This document shows positions 16,172-25,086 of a stretch of DNA of 64,000 nucleotides, in pieces. The notes beneath the pieces were generated by a model that had not been told where the DNA came from, did not search any database, and worked only from the letters and a program-made list of their open reading frames with translations. Position 1 is the first letter of the stretch. Every line of letters starts with the position of its first letter. Source of the DNA: Butyrivibrio sp. WCD3002 (GTDB lineage: Bacteria > Bacillota > Clostridia > Lachnospirales > Lachnospiraceae); contig NZ_AUJO01000001.1 of NCBI RefSeq assembly GCF_000424265.1, positions 558,001 through 622,000 on the forward strand. The letters are read 5' to 3'. The translations under genes were made by a program, and so were the position numbers.

Positions 16172-17953
16172 CTACTTAACCTTAACGTTCTTAGTCTTAC
16201 TCCATTTTGAGTAGAGTTTCTCAGCTCCCTTTTTTCTGAAGGTACGGATTCTTACGTAGTATTTCTTTTTGGATGTGAGCTTTTTAATGGTTTTAGATGT
16301 TGTTTTGGTCTTATTTATCGTTACTGTCTTAACATTCTTTTTAAAGGACTTATCCATACTATACTGAATCTCGTAGCCCTTAATTCCTTTTGCGTTCTGC
16401 TTCTTCCACGATAATGTTATGGATTTCTTGCCGGCCTTTAGCTTGGTAAAGCTTGTACCCTTCTGAGTTTTATCCAGCTTTCCGGGTTCTTCGTCATTTA
16501 TTTCAACTTGCGTATCTGTATTACTTGTTGTCACCGCGGATGTTGAAGGCTTATCTGTATCATCGGATTCAGAACCAGGCGTATCAGCTTTGGGGAATTT
16601 GATGGTCAATTTGGAGAAATATGGATTTCTTTCTTTTATGCACTTCTGTTTTGCAGCATTTGAAAGAACTATAACCTTATCTCCATGGACAGAGTTGCTC
16701 TCATGAAGAATACATTTACCGTCAAAATCTTTCAAAATGATATCCGGAGTTCCATTATTGTCAACATCCAATTCATAGAACCTTGGTTCAGAATATGTAG
16801 TTGTCAGAGCATGATCGATCTGTTCTACCCAATATAATGTATTATAGAAGGGATCATAAGGATTAGTACAGTCAAAAGCACTAATGTCAGCTTCTCCTCC
16901 GGTCATATCCAAGGTGCATTCGCCATTATTCAGCTGTGGTATTTTGATGATCATTGGAGCATAATACGGTAACTTGCTTCCATTCAAAAAATCAAGCTTC
17001 AAATCTTTTTCATCAATTATAAAATCACCAGAGTAAGTACATTCATCCAGAACATTTATCACCATGATTGATCGCGAGACATCATAAGTATCTAATGTTA
17101 CATCTGCCTTTATGTCACCTATGCCATCACTATTTAGATCAAATACTAAATTATGTAAGTCAGAAGCTGTTCCTACTAACATACTTGTCTTGACATAATT
17201 AGCAGTGTAAAAAGCTGTTAAAGCTTCTCTTCCTCTAAGCACAACGGAAGGACTTGTCAGTTGTATAGTATATGTCCCTTTATTTCCGTATTTTTTCTCA
17301 ATTGTAACCTTATTTGCAGGAGACCCGCTGTATGTTGCGATACACTTCAAATCTACCTTCGTAAGTATTTGGTAGACTTCCGGTTCTGTAACAATCATTT
17401 CTGAATCTTCAAATGTAATTTTTCCACCTCGTGTCGCAACAGCCATATTGGCAGATTTGATGGATGTCTTTCCGCTTTTAAAGTGCAAATTACTATCATC
17501 GATCCAAATACCACCGCCAGATTCTTTCATTGTTATGTTGCCATCTATTGTCACTGTTCTTCCAGCGTACATGTGGTCTAAGGTTTTATAATAAATACCG
17601 CATGAATCATTTGGAAGTTCAAAAGTAACGTCACCTTTTATAGTAAGATCAGTTGTAAAATTTGCATAAACACCCGCTTTAGTCGATTCCCCGGATATTT
17701 CTTCAGTTGTCGTTGTTGTGATTATTGCATCGTAGAATGTTAAAATATGCTTATCAGAATCATATGTTGCATAGCCGCTACCATTTGGCCAGGTAATATG
17801 ATTGCGGTTATCATATGTAACCTGTGTACCCCCTATCCAAAGTCTATAGGCAATTGAGCTTGCTGCTCTGGCAACAGCCTTACCCCCACTGAATAAACAC
17901 AATGCTAATGTCAATAATACCAAGTTAGTTATAAATGCCCTGATATGTTTCAT
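16172..17953 (-). CDS. Secreted beta-helix-like protein with C-terminal FnIII module
   Basis: The 593-residue protein has a signal peptide (hydrophobic FITNLVLLTLALCLF, likely cleavage after VARA). Residues about 35-210 are rich in short strand-turn repeats of the parallel beta-helix kind (LTIKGDVTFEL, VTIDGNITMKES, LHFKSGKTSIKSA). Two Asp-rich loops, DLNSDGIGDIK and DVDNNGTPDI, look like calcium-binding loops. A Thr/Ser linker leads to the basic FnIII module (KGIKGYEIQYSMDKSFKK to YSKWSK), nearly identical to that of the 5870-7696 protein. No enzymatic motif was recognised. A GAGGAGGG ribosome binding site supports the start. No terminator was seen after the stop. Confidence 0.8.
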   Translation of the reverse strand: MKHIRAFITNLVLLTLALCLFSGGKAVARAASSIAYRLWIGGTQVTYDNRNHITWPNGSGYATYDSDKHILTFYDAIITTTTTEEISGESTKAGVYANFTTDLTIKGDVTFELPNDSCGIYYKTLDHMYAGRTVTIDGNITMKESGGGIWIDDSNLHFKSGKTSIKSANMAVATRGGKITFEDSEMIVTEPEVYQILTKVDLKCIATYSGSPANKVTIEKKYGNKGTYTIQLTSPSVVLRGREALTAFYTANYVKTSMLVGTASDLHNLVFDLNSDGIGDIKADVTLDTYDVSRSIMVINVLDECTYSGDFIIDEKDLKLDFLNGSKLPYYAPMIIKIPQLNNGECTLDMTGGEADISAFDCTNPYDPFYNTLYWVEQIDHALTTTYSEPRFYELDVDNNGTPDIILKDFDGKCILHESNSVHGDKVIVLSNAAKQKCIKERNPYFSKLTIKFPKADTPGSESDDTDKPSTSAVTTSNTDTQVEINDEEPGKLDKTQKGTSFTKLKAGKKSITLSWKKQNAKGIKGYEIQYSMDKSFKKNVKTVTINKTKTTSKTIKKLTSKKKYYVRIRTFRKKGAEKLYSKWSKTKNVKVK

Positions 17954-18034
17954 CTTACCCTCCTCTTATCTTTTGTATTTTGCTATTTCTAAATCATGGT
18001 TGTAAAACCATTCTTTAGCCTATTCCCAAAAACA

Positions 18035-18043
18035 ATTATAGCA
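18035..18043 (-). promoter_or_regulatory. Extended -10 promoter of the beta-helix protein gene
   Basis: TGCTATAAT on the - strand lies about 80 bp upstream of the start at 17953. No good -35 was found, as is common with extended -10 elements. It is divergent from the promoter at 18088. Confidence 0.45.
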
Positions 18044-18087
18044 AATGATTTTTTAAATATGAAAATAATGCGATACGTTTTTCAATT

Positions 18088-18096
18088 TGTTATAAT
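18088..18096 (+). promoter_or_regulatory. Extended -10 promoter of the small secreted protein gene
   Basis: TGTTATAAT lies 52 bp upstream of the ATG at 18149. The -35 region is weak. It is the same form as the recombinase promoter at 4559-4567. Confidence 0.45.
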
Positions 18097-18148
18097 GTTC
18101 TCGCAATCATATACATATAGTTTTTGTTTTGAATTGGAGGGCGGGATA

Positions 18149-18703
18149 ATGAAGAAAAGGAACTGGTTTTCTGTAACTAAAGTATTGTCATTCATAATGG
18201 CTCTTGTAATTTCTCTTGCATTTATCAATCCAATATCTGCAGAGGCAAAGACAAAGACCATTAAATTGAAAAAAGCAAATTCGTATCTGTCTTATGTAGA
18301 AGATATCGAACCTGTCTCAACTTTAATTCCCAAGACAGGTAAATATAAGATTGTTCAGAACAAATCAAACGGAATTTTCCATGGATACTTAAAATTTGTA
18401 GCTCCAAAGACCAAGACTTATACTATTACACTTAGCAATCTGAAATGCAAAGGAAAGGAGCTTGTTTACGGAGGTGTTAACATATCCACTCCCAAAAATG
18501 ACGGAAGCGACAGTGTCATGAGCATAGTACCCAAAACAAAGGGCGGCATCATGTCATTCAGCTCCAAACAAAAAGGTGGATCGCTTGTCAAAAAAAGAAA
18601 AGGAACTATTAAGCTGACAGCCGGTCAGGTAATCTATCTGGAATATAACATCATCGTAAAAACCAAAGGAAAGAAGCTTACTTCAAACCTTCAGATAAAA
18701 TAA
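18149..18703 (+). CDS. Small basic secreted protein of unknown function
   Basis: ATG 18149 is chosen because GGAGGGCGG lies just upstream and a clean signal peptide follows (KKRNW, then VLSFIMALVISLAFINP, cleavage at AEA). A longer frame from 17996 lacks a ribosome binding site and crosses the promoter. The mature part of about 150 residues is Lys-rich and beta-strand-like, with PKTGKYKI and YLKFVAPKTKTYTITLSN, resembling small pre-peptidase-type beta domains. No known family was recognised. It is transcribed away from the beta-helix gene and ends at a terminator. Confidence 0.75.
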   Translation: MKKRNWFSVTKVLSFIMALVISLAFINPISAEAKTKTIKLKKANSYLSYVEDIEPVSTLIPKTGKYKIVQNKSNGIFHGYLKFVAPKTKTYTITLSNLKCKGKELVYGGVNISTPKNDGSDSVMSIVPKTKGGIMSFSSKQKGGSLVKKRKGTIKLTAGQVIYLEYNIIVKTKGKKLTSNLQIK

Positions 18704-18721
18704 TCATTTTTATAATTAGCT

Positions 18722-18750
18722 AAAAAGGACGCCCATTATTGAGCGTCCTT
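18722..18750 (-). terminator. Terminator between convergent genes (hypA side strongest)
   Basis: AAGGACGC (18725-18732) pairs with GCGTCCTT (18743-18750). On the - strand TTTTTA follows, ending hypA. On the + strand a weaker T-rich tail serves the small secreted protein gene. Confidence 0.75.
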
Positions 18751-18777
18751 CATCTTTATTACTTCAAATTTTCAACA

Positions 18778-19125
18778 TTATTCTGATACTTCTATTTCCT
18801 TTATCAGAAATTCATTGCCCTGAACCAGGTATGTTTTCTCACTGCCACAGAAAGGACAAATCCTACCATGAGCTATTGTTCCATACTGCTTACCACAATC
18901 AGAACACTCCGTAATCGCAGGTATAGGTTCGATATTGAGTTTCGTTCCTGATACAAAATCCTGCTTTGCCGAAGCCCAATTCCAGGCATCAGTAAGAAAA
19001 TGCGGAACAACAGATGAAACTTCACCCAGCTCAATTGTTACTGAATCAATCTTCTCGATCTTATTCTCTTCTGCTACTGCTTTTAAATCATCAATTATAT
19101 GAAAAACAACACCTAATTCGTGCAT
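18778..19125 (-). CDS. hypA: HypA-family nickel metallochaperone
   Basis: HypA delivers nickel to [NiFe] hydrogenase maturation. The 115-residue protein starts MHE, where the N-terminal amine and His2 bind nickel. The zinc ribbon has CSDCGKQYGT and CPFCGSE, two CxxC pairs. The segment TIELGEVSSVVPHFL is also typical. No hypB, hypC-F or hydrogenase subunit is in the window, so its client is not visible. It lies downstream of the Fe-S oxidoreductase gene but is separated from it by a 123-bp palindrome. Confidence 0.88.
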   Translation of the reverse strand: MHELGVVFHIIDDLKAVAEENKIEKIDSVTIELGEVSSVVPHFLTDAWNWASAKQDFVSGTKLNIEPIPAITECSDCGKQYGTIAHGRICPFCGSEKTYLVQGNEFLIKEIEVSE

Positions 19126-19206
19126 AAATTAAAACCTCAATTTGGAAATCAAAAAACAATAGGGATAAATTTCAAAAACAAGTATATTCAGCCATTGGCT
19201 TTTCAA

Positions 19207-19329
19207 GAATGAATATATTGTGTGAAGCTGCTTTTAAAAACGTCGGTTCTTAGGTGGCGTTTTTTGACACCTTAGAACCGCTACGTTTTTAACAGAGCGA
19301 GAGCGTCAGCAGAACACAATATATCATTC
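19207..19329. repeat. 123-bp palindromic element (MITE- or REP-like)
   Basis: The outer arms GAATGAATATATTGTGT (19207-19223) and ACACAATATATCATTC (19314-19329) are inverted copies differing by one inserted base. An inner stem pairs CGGTTCT-AGGTG (from 19244) with CACCT-AGAACCG (to 19280), flanked by AAAAACGT and ACGTTTTT. It fills most of the gap between the Fe-S oxidoreductase stop and hypA. The stem could end transcription, but its size and nested arms look more like a small mobile or extragenic palindrome. Confidence 0.65.
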
Positions 19330-19356
19330 GATAAAACCACATGGCTGCCAATAAAC

Positions 19357-22116
19357 TTATTTTTTAAACTTAATGTTTATAGCTCTCTTTGCTGCGTAAG
19401 GGATGATTGCCTTGAATTTGTCTTCTGAAGGAATCATTACGCTGCACTCAGGGTTCTCTCTGAAGAGATGGATAGCGTCGAATTCGCACTTTGTTGTGCA
19501 AAGACCGCAACCGATACACTTGTTGGTATCAACTACAGAAGCACCGCACGAAAGACATCTTGATGTCTCAGCCTTAACCTGCTCTTCTGTGAATACAAGC
19601 TTTGCATCGCGCCATGAGTGCTTAGGATCTGCAATCTTATCACTCTTTCCGGGAACCTGTCTCTTACATGTATCGTAATTCTTAACAAGAATATCATTCT
19701 TATCAAGCTCCTTGAAGTCATTGCGATTACGTCCGATTGTAAGTGATGAATGAGGCTGTACAAAACGGTGAATTGAAATTGCACCCTGTTTTCCTGCAGC
19801 AATAGCATCAATAGCAAACTTAGGGCCTGTGTAAACATCGCCACCTACAAAGATGTCAGGCTGTGCTGTCTGATATGTAAGACTGTCTGCTACAGCTCCG
19901 TTACCTCTGCCAAGCTCAACCTTTGAACCTGCAAGGAGGTCACCCCATACAATACTCTGACCGATACTTAAGAATACATGCTGACATTCTACAGTAACTG
20001 TATCATTCTCATCATACTGAGGATTGAATCTGCCATCAGCATCCTTAACTGATGTACATCTCTTAAAGACAATGCCCTTAACCTTACCGTTCTCAGTAAG
20101 TATTTCCTTGGGCCCCCATCCGCAGTTTATTTCGATTCCGTCCTCTTCTGCTTCCTCAATTTCATCGTCAGAAGCAGGCATGATATCTCTGCTTTCAAGG
20201 CAGAACTGCTTAACGCTGTTAGCACCGCATCTTACAGCACTTCTTGAAACATCGATTGCAACGTTACCACCACCGATTACTACAGCATCGCCTTCAACCT
20301 TGATTGTCTCATCATCAGTTACTGCATGAAGGAAATCAACAGCAGTTACGACACCTTCAGCATCCTCGCCGGGGATTCCGGCTTTTCTTCCGCCCTGACA
20401 TCCGATAGCAATATAGAATGCTTTGTAACCCTGGCTTCTAAGCTCATCAAGTGTGATGTCCTTACCAACTTCAACGCCGGTCTTAATCTCAACACCCATA
20501 GCTTCTATGATGTCGATTTCTGCCTGAACAACGTCCTTCTCAAGCTTATATGAAGGAATACCGTATACAAGCATACCGCCGCACTTATCGTTCTTCTCAA
20601 AGATTGTAGGCTTGTAGCCTTTTTCTGCAAGATAGAATGCACATGAAAGCCCTGCAGGGCCGCCACCGATAATAGCGATCTTCTCATCAAATCCGCCATT
20701 TACCTTAGGAATAACCTTTTCAGGGATAAAACGTGTCTCAGCATTTAAATCTCTTGCTGCTATAAACTTCTTAACTTCATCTATAGCAACTGCCTGATCG
20801 ATTTTTCCTCTTGTACATGCTTCCTCACATCTTCTGTTACAGATGTGGCCGCATACTGCCGGTAAAGGATTATTTTTCTTAATAAGAGCAAGTGCTTCTG
20901 TATACTTACCCTGAGCAGCCAGCTTAAGGTAACCCTGAACAGCTATATGTGCGGGGCAGGCTGTCTTACAGGGAGCAGTACCTGAATCATAGCAGTTAAT
21001 TCTGTTATTATCTCTGTAATCCCAATCCCAGTCAGCTTCTGTCCATTTTCTCTCTGAAGGAAGATCATGCTTAGGATATGCAACCTCTGATCCGTCCTTT
21101 TTGCAGAGCTTCTGTCCGAGCTTTACAGCACCCGCAGGACAAACCTCAACGCATCGTCCGCATGCTACGCAGTCCTGCTTTGAAACCTTAGCAACATATG
21201 CTGAACGGGACATATTCGGTGTGTTATAAAGCTGTGAAGTTCTAAGGGCATAACATACATTTACGTTACAGTTACAGATAGCGAATATCTTATTCTCACC
21301 ATCGATGTTTGTGATCTGGTGAACAAATCCGTTATCCTCAGCCTTCTTAAATATCTCAAGAGCTTCCTCTTTAGTGATATATCTTCCGCCCTTACCTGAC
21401 TCTACAACGTAGTCAGCCATATCACCTACAGCTATGCACCAATCATTCTCATCATCGGCGCAGCCTTCTTCATAGGTTTTTCTGGAGCGTCTGCAGGAGC
21501 AGGGACTTGCAGCATATTTACCTTCATACTTATCAAGCCAGTGAGAAATGTGCTCAAGAGAAATGGATTCATTCTCCATCTCTATAGCCTTCTCAACAGG
21601 AATAACATGCATACCGATTCCTGCTCCTCCAGGAGGAACAAGCTTTGTTACCTTCTCAAGAGGAAGAGTTGTCATATAATCAAAGAACTTACCCATCTCA
21701 GGATGCGCATCGATTACTTCCTTGTTCATGTTTGTAAACTCAGCACTTCCGGGTACATACATAGGAACAAGATACTGCTTCTCATGCTTCTCATTTTCCC
21801 AGTTGTACTCAAGAAGACCAGTCCATGACATGTGGTCAAGGAGCTCCTGAAGGTGAGCAGGCTCAATTCCGGATATCTTCTGTAACTGCTCAAAGGTCTT
21901 AGGCTTTCTTACGCCCATCTTAAGCGCAAGCTCTGCTTCCTCATCTGAAACTATTGAAGCAAGGCCCCAATACTCAGGATCATCATTTGTAATTTTCTTA
22001 AAGCCAAGCTTCTGAAGCGGTCTGTCTGTAATCATTTTGCCAAGCTTTACTATTGGTTCGCGAAGCTTTGCATCATCCTTCACATATGAAGGCTTATAAG
22101 GTGGTTTTCTTCCCAA
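19357..22116 (-). CDS. Multi-cluster Fe-S / FAD / NAD(P)H oxidoreductase with GltD-like core
   Basis: The 919-residue cytoplasmic protein appears to be an electron-transfer flavoprotein. A helix-turn-helix-like segment lies at about 70-105. A Cys-rich block follows (CSCRRS at 206, then C219 and C227), then CNCNVNVC at 281-288 and a ferredoxin motif CVACGRCVEVCP at 316-327. Residues 375-450 match the GltD N-terminal Fe-S fold (CKTAC, CGHICNRRCEEAC). FAD and NAD(P) Rossmann motifs are IIGGGPAG and VIGGGNVAID. Two more clusters end the protein (CLSCG, CIGCGLCTTKC). The start is TTG with AGGAG upstream. The GltD-like part alone resembles glutamate synthase small subunit or NfnB, but no partner subunit is present. 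Confidence 0.85.
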   Translation of the reverse strand: MGRKPPYKPSYVKDDAKLREPIVKLGKMITDRPLQKLGFKKITNDDPEYWGLASIVSDEEAELALKMGVRKPKTFEQLQKISGIEPAHLQELLDHMSWTGLLEYNWENEKHEKQYLVPMYVPGSAEFTNMNKEVIDAHPEMGKFFDYMTTLPLEKVTKLVPPGGAGIGMHVIPVEKAIEMENESISLEHISHWLDKYEGKYAASPCSCRRSRKTYEEGCADDENDWCIAVGDMADYVVESGKGGRYITKEEALEIFKKAEDNGFVHQITNIDGENKIFAICNCNVNVCYALRTSQLYNTPNMSRSAYVAKVSKQDCVACGRCVEVCPAGAVKLGQKLCKKDGSEVAYPKHDLPSERKWTEADWDWDYRDNNRINCYDSGTAPCKTACPAHIAVQGYLKLAAQGKYTEALALIKKNNPLPAVCGHICNRRCEEACTRGKIDQAVAIDEVKKFIAARDLNAETRFIPEKVIPKVNGGFDEKIAIIGGGPAGLSCAFYLAEKGYKPTIFEKNDKCGGMLVYGIPSYKLEKDVVQAEIDIIEAMGVEIKTGVEVGKDITLDELRSQGYKAFYIAIGCQGGRKAGIPGEDAEGVVTAVDFLHAVTDDETIKVEGDAVVIGGGNVAIDVSRSAVRCGANSVKQFCLESRDIMPASDDEIEEAEEDGIEINCGWGPKEILTENGKVKGIVFKRCTSVKDADGRFNPQYDENDTVTVECQHVFLSIGQSIVWGDLLAGSKVELGRGNGAVADSLTYQTAQPDIFVGGDVYTGPKFAIDAIAAGKQGAISIHRFVQPHSSLTIGRNRNDFKELDKNDILVKNYDTCKRQVPGKSDKIADPKHSWRDAKLVFTEEQVKAETSRCLSCGASVVDTNKCIGCGLCTTKCEFDAIHLFRENPECSVMIPSEDKFKAIIPYAAKRAINIKFKK

Positions 22117-22211
22117 AATAAATCTCCTACTCTATAAAATTGATTTTTTGTGTGTGATTTTTTATACAATACGAAACTAAATCTTAAATAGATGTTTCCA
22201 TTTTAGAGCGC

Positions 22212-22241
22212 AAAATAATAGGGGGCTATGTCAGCCTCCTA
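22212..22241 (-). terminator. Terminator after the polytopic membrane protein gene
   Basis: On the - strand TAGGAGGCT pairs with AGCCCCCTA around GACAT, then TTATTTT. It separates the membrane protein gene from the oxidoreductase gene. Confidence 0.65.
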
Positions 22242-22264
22242 TCATCCACGCCAATGACGTGTAT

Positions 22265-22296
22265 CAAATACCCTGCCACTTCGGACAGGGTATTTG
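22265..22296. repeat. 11-bp perfect hairpin
   Basis: CAAATACCCTG and CAGGGTATTTG enclose 10 nt. No T-run follows on the - strand, so it is more likely an mRNA 3' stabiliser than a terminator for the gene ending at 22316. Confidence 0.5.
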
Positions 22297-22315
22297 AATA
22301 AAAAGCGTTTTATTA

Positions 22316-23440
22316 TCAAGCTTTCTCTGCTCTCTCCATAGCGAGCTGGAAGTCCTTAGTATCTGTAAATACTTCGTTCGCATAAGGATTCTTGCCTGCC
22401 TTAATAGATCTCTTAATGATCTCAGCTATGCAGATAACGTTTACTGCAATTGAAAGGATTGCTACGAAGCCCTGCATTCTGGGATCAGCTGTGATACCCA
22501 TTGATGAGATGATCTCACCTGCCTGAGCTGTCTTGCCTGCACCTGCATTGTAAAGCTCAATTGCCTTTTCATAAAGATCCATTGTTGTGATGCCGTTTGC
22601 TGTTGCTCCGCCGTAAACTGAAGGAAGAGCTGCAGCAAATCTGCTCCAAAGCTGGAATCCGGGAACAACCTGTGCCCACATGCACCAGATTGCAAGTGTA
22701 TTAGCACGGTTCTGAATCCACGCACCCTTGTTCCAGAATGCGTTAGCAAATGTAGGAGCAAGAAGAAGTGCTACACCGCAGTACCATGTATGTGTAGGAA
22801 GGTTAAGGTATGTATACTCAAAGTTCCAAACATCATAAGCTACGATGAACCATACTGTCATGTCAGGCCAAAGCATATCTGACTTGTTAGCATCCTTTGA
22901 TGTGTAAAGGTGAACGCAACCTGTCATACAGAAGATATTGATCATACCTGCAATAGCGTTAACAACGTTCCACCAACCACCGTAGATGAATACACCTTCG
23001 TTAGAAGCCCACCAAGCACCTGAAAGGTCGCCTGTGATTGAGAAAGCTGCAAGAGCTGACTCCATGTCGGAAACATTAGCAATCATGATGTTAGCTGCAA
23101 CGATTGCCCAAGGAAACCATGCAAACCACTTTTCCTTACCAATGCCCCATTTGTACTTGATCATCATGAAGCCTACACAACCTATATCAGCTGCATAAAG
23201 CTTGAAATAGTGGAACCAGCCATCCATATAAGCAACAGTAGGATTAGCTGCGCCTCCGAATGCACCAAGATGTGCTGCGATGAAATAAACTGTGAGAATG
23301 CTGGGGATTATTACGAATACAAGAATTCCGCCAGCCTTTGTTCTACGACCTATCTCATTCATAAGAATAAGACCTGCAAAAACAAGAACCCAACCTAAGA
23401 GCTGCATGCTTGCACTAGGACCATATAACTGGAATAACAT
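22316..23440 (-). CDS. Polytopic membrane protein, possibly DUF5692 family
   Basis: The 374-residue protein has about nine or ten hydrophobic segments separated by short loops, starting with LLGWVLVFAGLILMNEIGRR and ending with IAVNVICIAEIIKRS. It is very rich in Trp and aromatic residues (WFAWFPWAI, GAWWASNEG, FIYGGWWNVV, LPTHTWYCG). From memory it resembles DUF5692, a family without known function; I cannot verify this. It lies upstream of the Fe-S oxidoreductase gene in the same direction, with a hairpin and terminator between. A role as a membrane partner is only a hypothesis. The ribosome binding site GGAGGTG supports the start. Confidence 0.75.
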   Translation of the reverse strand: MLFQLYGPSASMQLLGWVLVFAGLILMNEIGRRTKAGGILVFVIIPSILTVYFIAAHLGAFGGAANPTVAYMDGWFHYFKLYAADIGCVGFMMIKYKWGIGKEKWFAWFPWAIVAANIMIANVSDMESALAAFSITGDLSGAWWASNEGVFIYGGWWNVVNAIAGMINIFCMTGCVHLYTSKDANKSDMLWPDMTVWFIVAYDVWNFEYTYLNLPTHTWYCGVALLLAPTFANAFWNKGAWIQNRANTLAIWCMWAQVVPGFQLWSRFAAALPSVYGGATANGITTMDLYEKAIELYNAGAGKTAQAGEIISSMGITADPRMQGFVAILSIAVNVICIAEIIKRSIKAGKNPYANEVFTDTKDFQLAMERAEKA

Positions 23441-23577
23441 ATAAACACCTCCATAAAAGTATTAACAATCAACAAATCAATAATACCAATATGGCGATGT
23501 TTAATCTATCGGCAAAAGTAATATATTTTAGTTGAAATTTTTGGATACTATAATGCAAATAGTAGTTTCCTAACCAT

Positions 23578-24516
23578 TTATTTCAAAATTTCAAGTAAAT
23601 GATTGAAATAATCAGGTAACGGAGCATCGGTTTCTATATATTCCCCTGTGGTCGGATGCTTAAAGCCAAGAATCTTTGCATGTAGGCATTGTCCTTGAAG
23701 CTTAAACTTGGTTTTTCTCTCAGGTCCATATACAGTATCACCAAGAAGCGGATGTCCTAAATGAGCCATATGTACTCTTATCTGATGTGTCCTTCCCGTT
23801 TCCAGATGGCACTCTATATAGGTCATCTTGTCCTCTTCAAAGCGCTTTAAAACCTTATAATGTGTAATTGCATTTTTGCCCTGGTTTTCAGGAACCACCG
23901 CCATTTTCTTTCTGTCTGATGTGCTTCTTCCTATATTAGTAGATATAGTACCCTCATCTTCCTTAACTATTCCATGACAGATTGCATGATATACACGGTT
24001 GATGCTGTGCTCCTTAAGCTGAGCGGCTATGCTGTTATGTGCCTTGTCATTCTTACAAACAATAACTGACCCCGTGGTATCCATATCTATTCTGTGAACG
24101 ATTCCCGGTCTCATGACTCCGTTTATTCCGGAAAGATTATCTCCAAGATGATACATAAGAGCATTTACCATCGTTCCGCTGTAGTGTCCCGGCGCAGGAT
24201 GAACCACCATTCCCTTTGGTTTATTTATTATGACAACATCATCGTCTTCGTAAATTATATCCAGCGGAATATTCTCGGGCTCAATATCAGGAAGTACTGA
24301 TGCGGGAATTGTCATATCTACAACATCACCCTCATTAACAACTGTACTTGCCTTAACAGGCTTATCGTTTATCAGCACGCTTCCACTTTTTATAAGCTTT
24401 TGAATATAACTTCTTGACATAGAATCAGAGAGAGAGCTCATAAGCTTATCAACTCTCTCTCCGGACATTTCTTCAGATATGACGTATCTTACATGATTTT
24501 CATCACCTGACTGCAT
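23578..24516 (-). CDS. RluA/RluD-family rRNA pseudouridine synthase
   Basis: This enzyme isomerises uridine to pseudouridine in large-subunit rRNA or tRNA. The 312-residue protein has an S4 RNA-binding domain (about 18-75, SYIQKLIKSGSVLINDKPVK) and a catalytic domain with INKPKGMVVHPAPGH and the motif HRIDMDTTG, where D144 is the catalytic Asp. Length is normal. Its ATG overlaps the lspA stop by one base (TAATG), so translation is coupled, the usual lspA-ylyB-like order of Firmicutes. The exact target uridines cannot be read from sequence. Confidence 0.92.
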   Translation of the reverse strand: MQSGDENHVRYVISEEMSGERVDKLMSSLSDSMSRSYIQKLIKSGSVLINDKPVKASTVVNEGDVVDMTIPASVLPDIEPENIPLDIIYEDDDVVIINKPKGMVVHPAPGHYSGTMVNALMYHLGDNLSGINGVMRPGIVHRIDMDTTGSVIVCKNDKAHNSIAAQLKEHSINRVYHAICHGIVKEDEGTISTNIGRSTSDRKKMAVVPENQGKNAITHYKVLKRFEEDKMTYIECHLETGRTHQIRVHMAHLGHPLLGDTVYGPERKTKFKLQGQCLHAKILGFKHPTTGEYIETDAPLPDYFNHLLEILK

Positions 24517-25055
24517 TATTTAAACTCCCTGTACTTACGTTGCTGTTTAAAGCTAAGGAAATCAAAATCTTTTTCTTTATAATAAAACAAAAACAGAACA
24601 ATAAACAAAATAGTCGAAACAGTTACATATATATCGGCCACATTGAAGATAGGGAAATTTATGATCACAAAGGAAATAAAATCAACTACGTAATCGTTCC
24701 TTATCCTGTCTATCATATTGCCTGCAGCGCCGCTGGCAATCATCACAAGTATAACCTGCATTATTATGTACTTTTTCTCATTTGGTATACGGAAAAGCAC
24801 ATAAGCTATTACAACAAGAATCATAATGGCTATCATTACAAAGAATACCTTCTGATTCTGTAAAATTCCAAATGCAGCTCCGCTGTTTTTCAAAAAAGTA
24901 AGCTCAAGGACTTTAGAAATAATAACAATACTTTCCTTACCCTCGAGATGCACAACAGCCAAATACTTTGTAAACTGATCAAGGGCTATCAAAAGAGTAA
25001 TCACTATAATATCAAGAACAAGAGAAATCTTTTTCTTCTTAGTAAGAATATCCAT
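24516..25055 (-). CDS. lspA: Lipoprotein signal peptidase (signal peptidase II)
   Basis: LspA removes the signal peptide of prolipoproteins at the membrane. The 179-residue protein has four hydrophobic segments. The family motifs are present: LDQFTKYLAV, KNSGAAFGIL, GAAGNMIDRI with catalytic D116, and FNVADIYVTV with catalytic D141. Several lipoproteins in this window (at 13677, 28825, 54958) would be its substrates. It sits between aroB and the pseudouridine synthase gene on the - strand. Confidence 0.95.
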   Translation of the reverse strand: MDILTKKKKISLVLDIIVITLLIALDQFTKYLAVVHLEGKESIVIISKVLELTFLKNSGAAFGILQNQKVFFVMIAIMILVVIAYVLFRIPNEKKYIIMQVILVMIASGAAGNMIDRIRNDYVVDFISFVIINFPIFNVADIYVTVSTILFIVLFLFYYKEKDFDFLSFKQQRKYREFK

Positions 25056-25086
25056 AAATAATTAAAACTCCTAAACCTATTACTTT

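Noticed and set aside
18778..19125. hypA as part of a hydrogenase maturation operon
   Set aside because: No hypB-F or hydrogenase subunit genes occur in the window, so no operon of that kind can be claimed.
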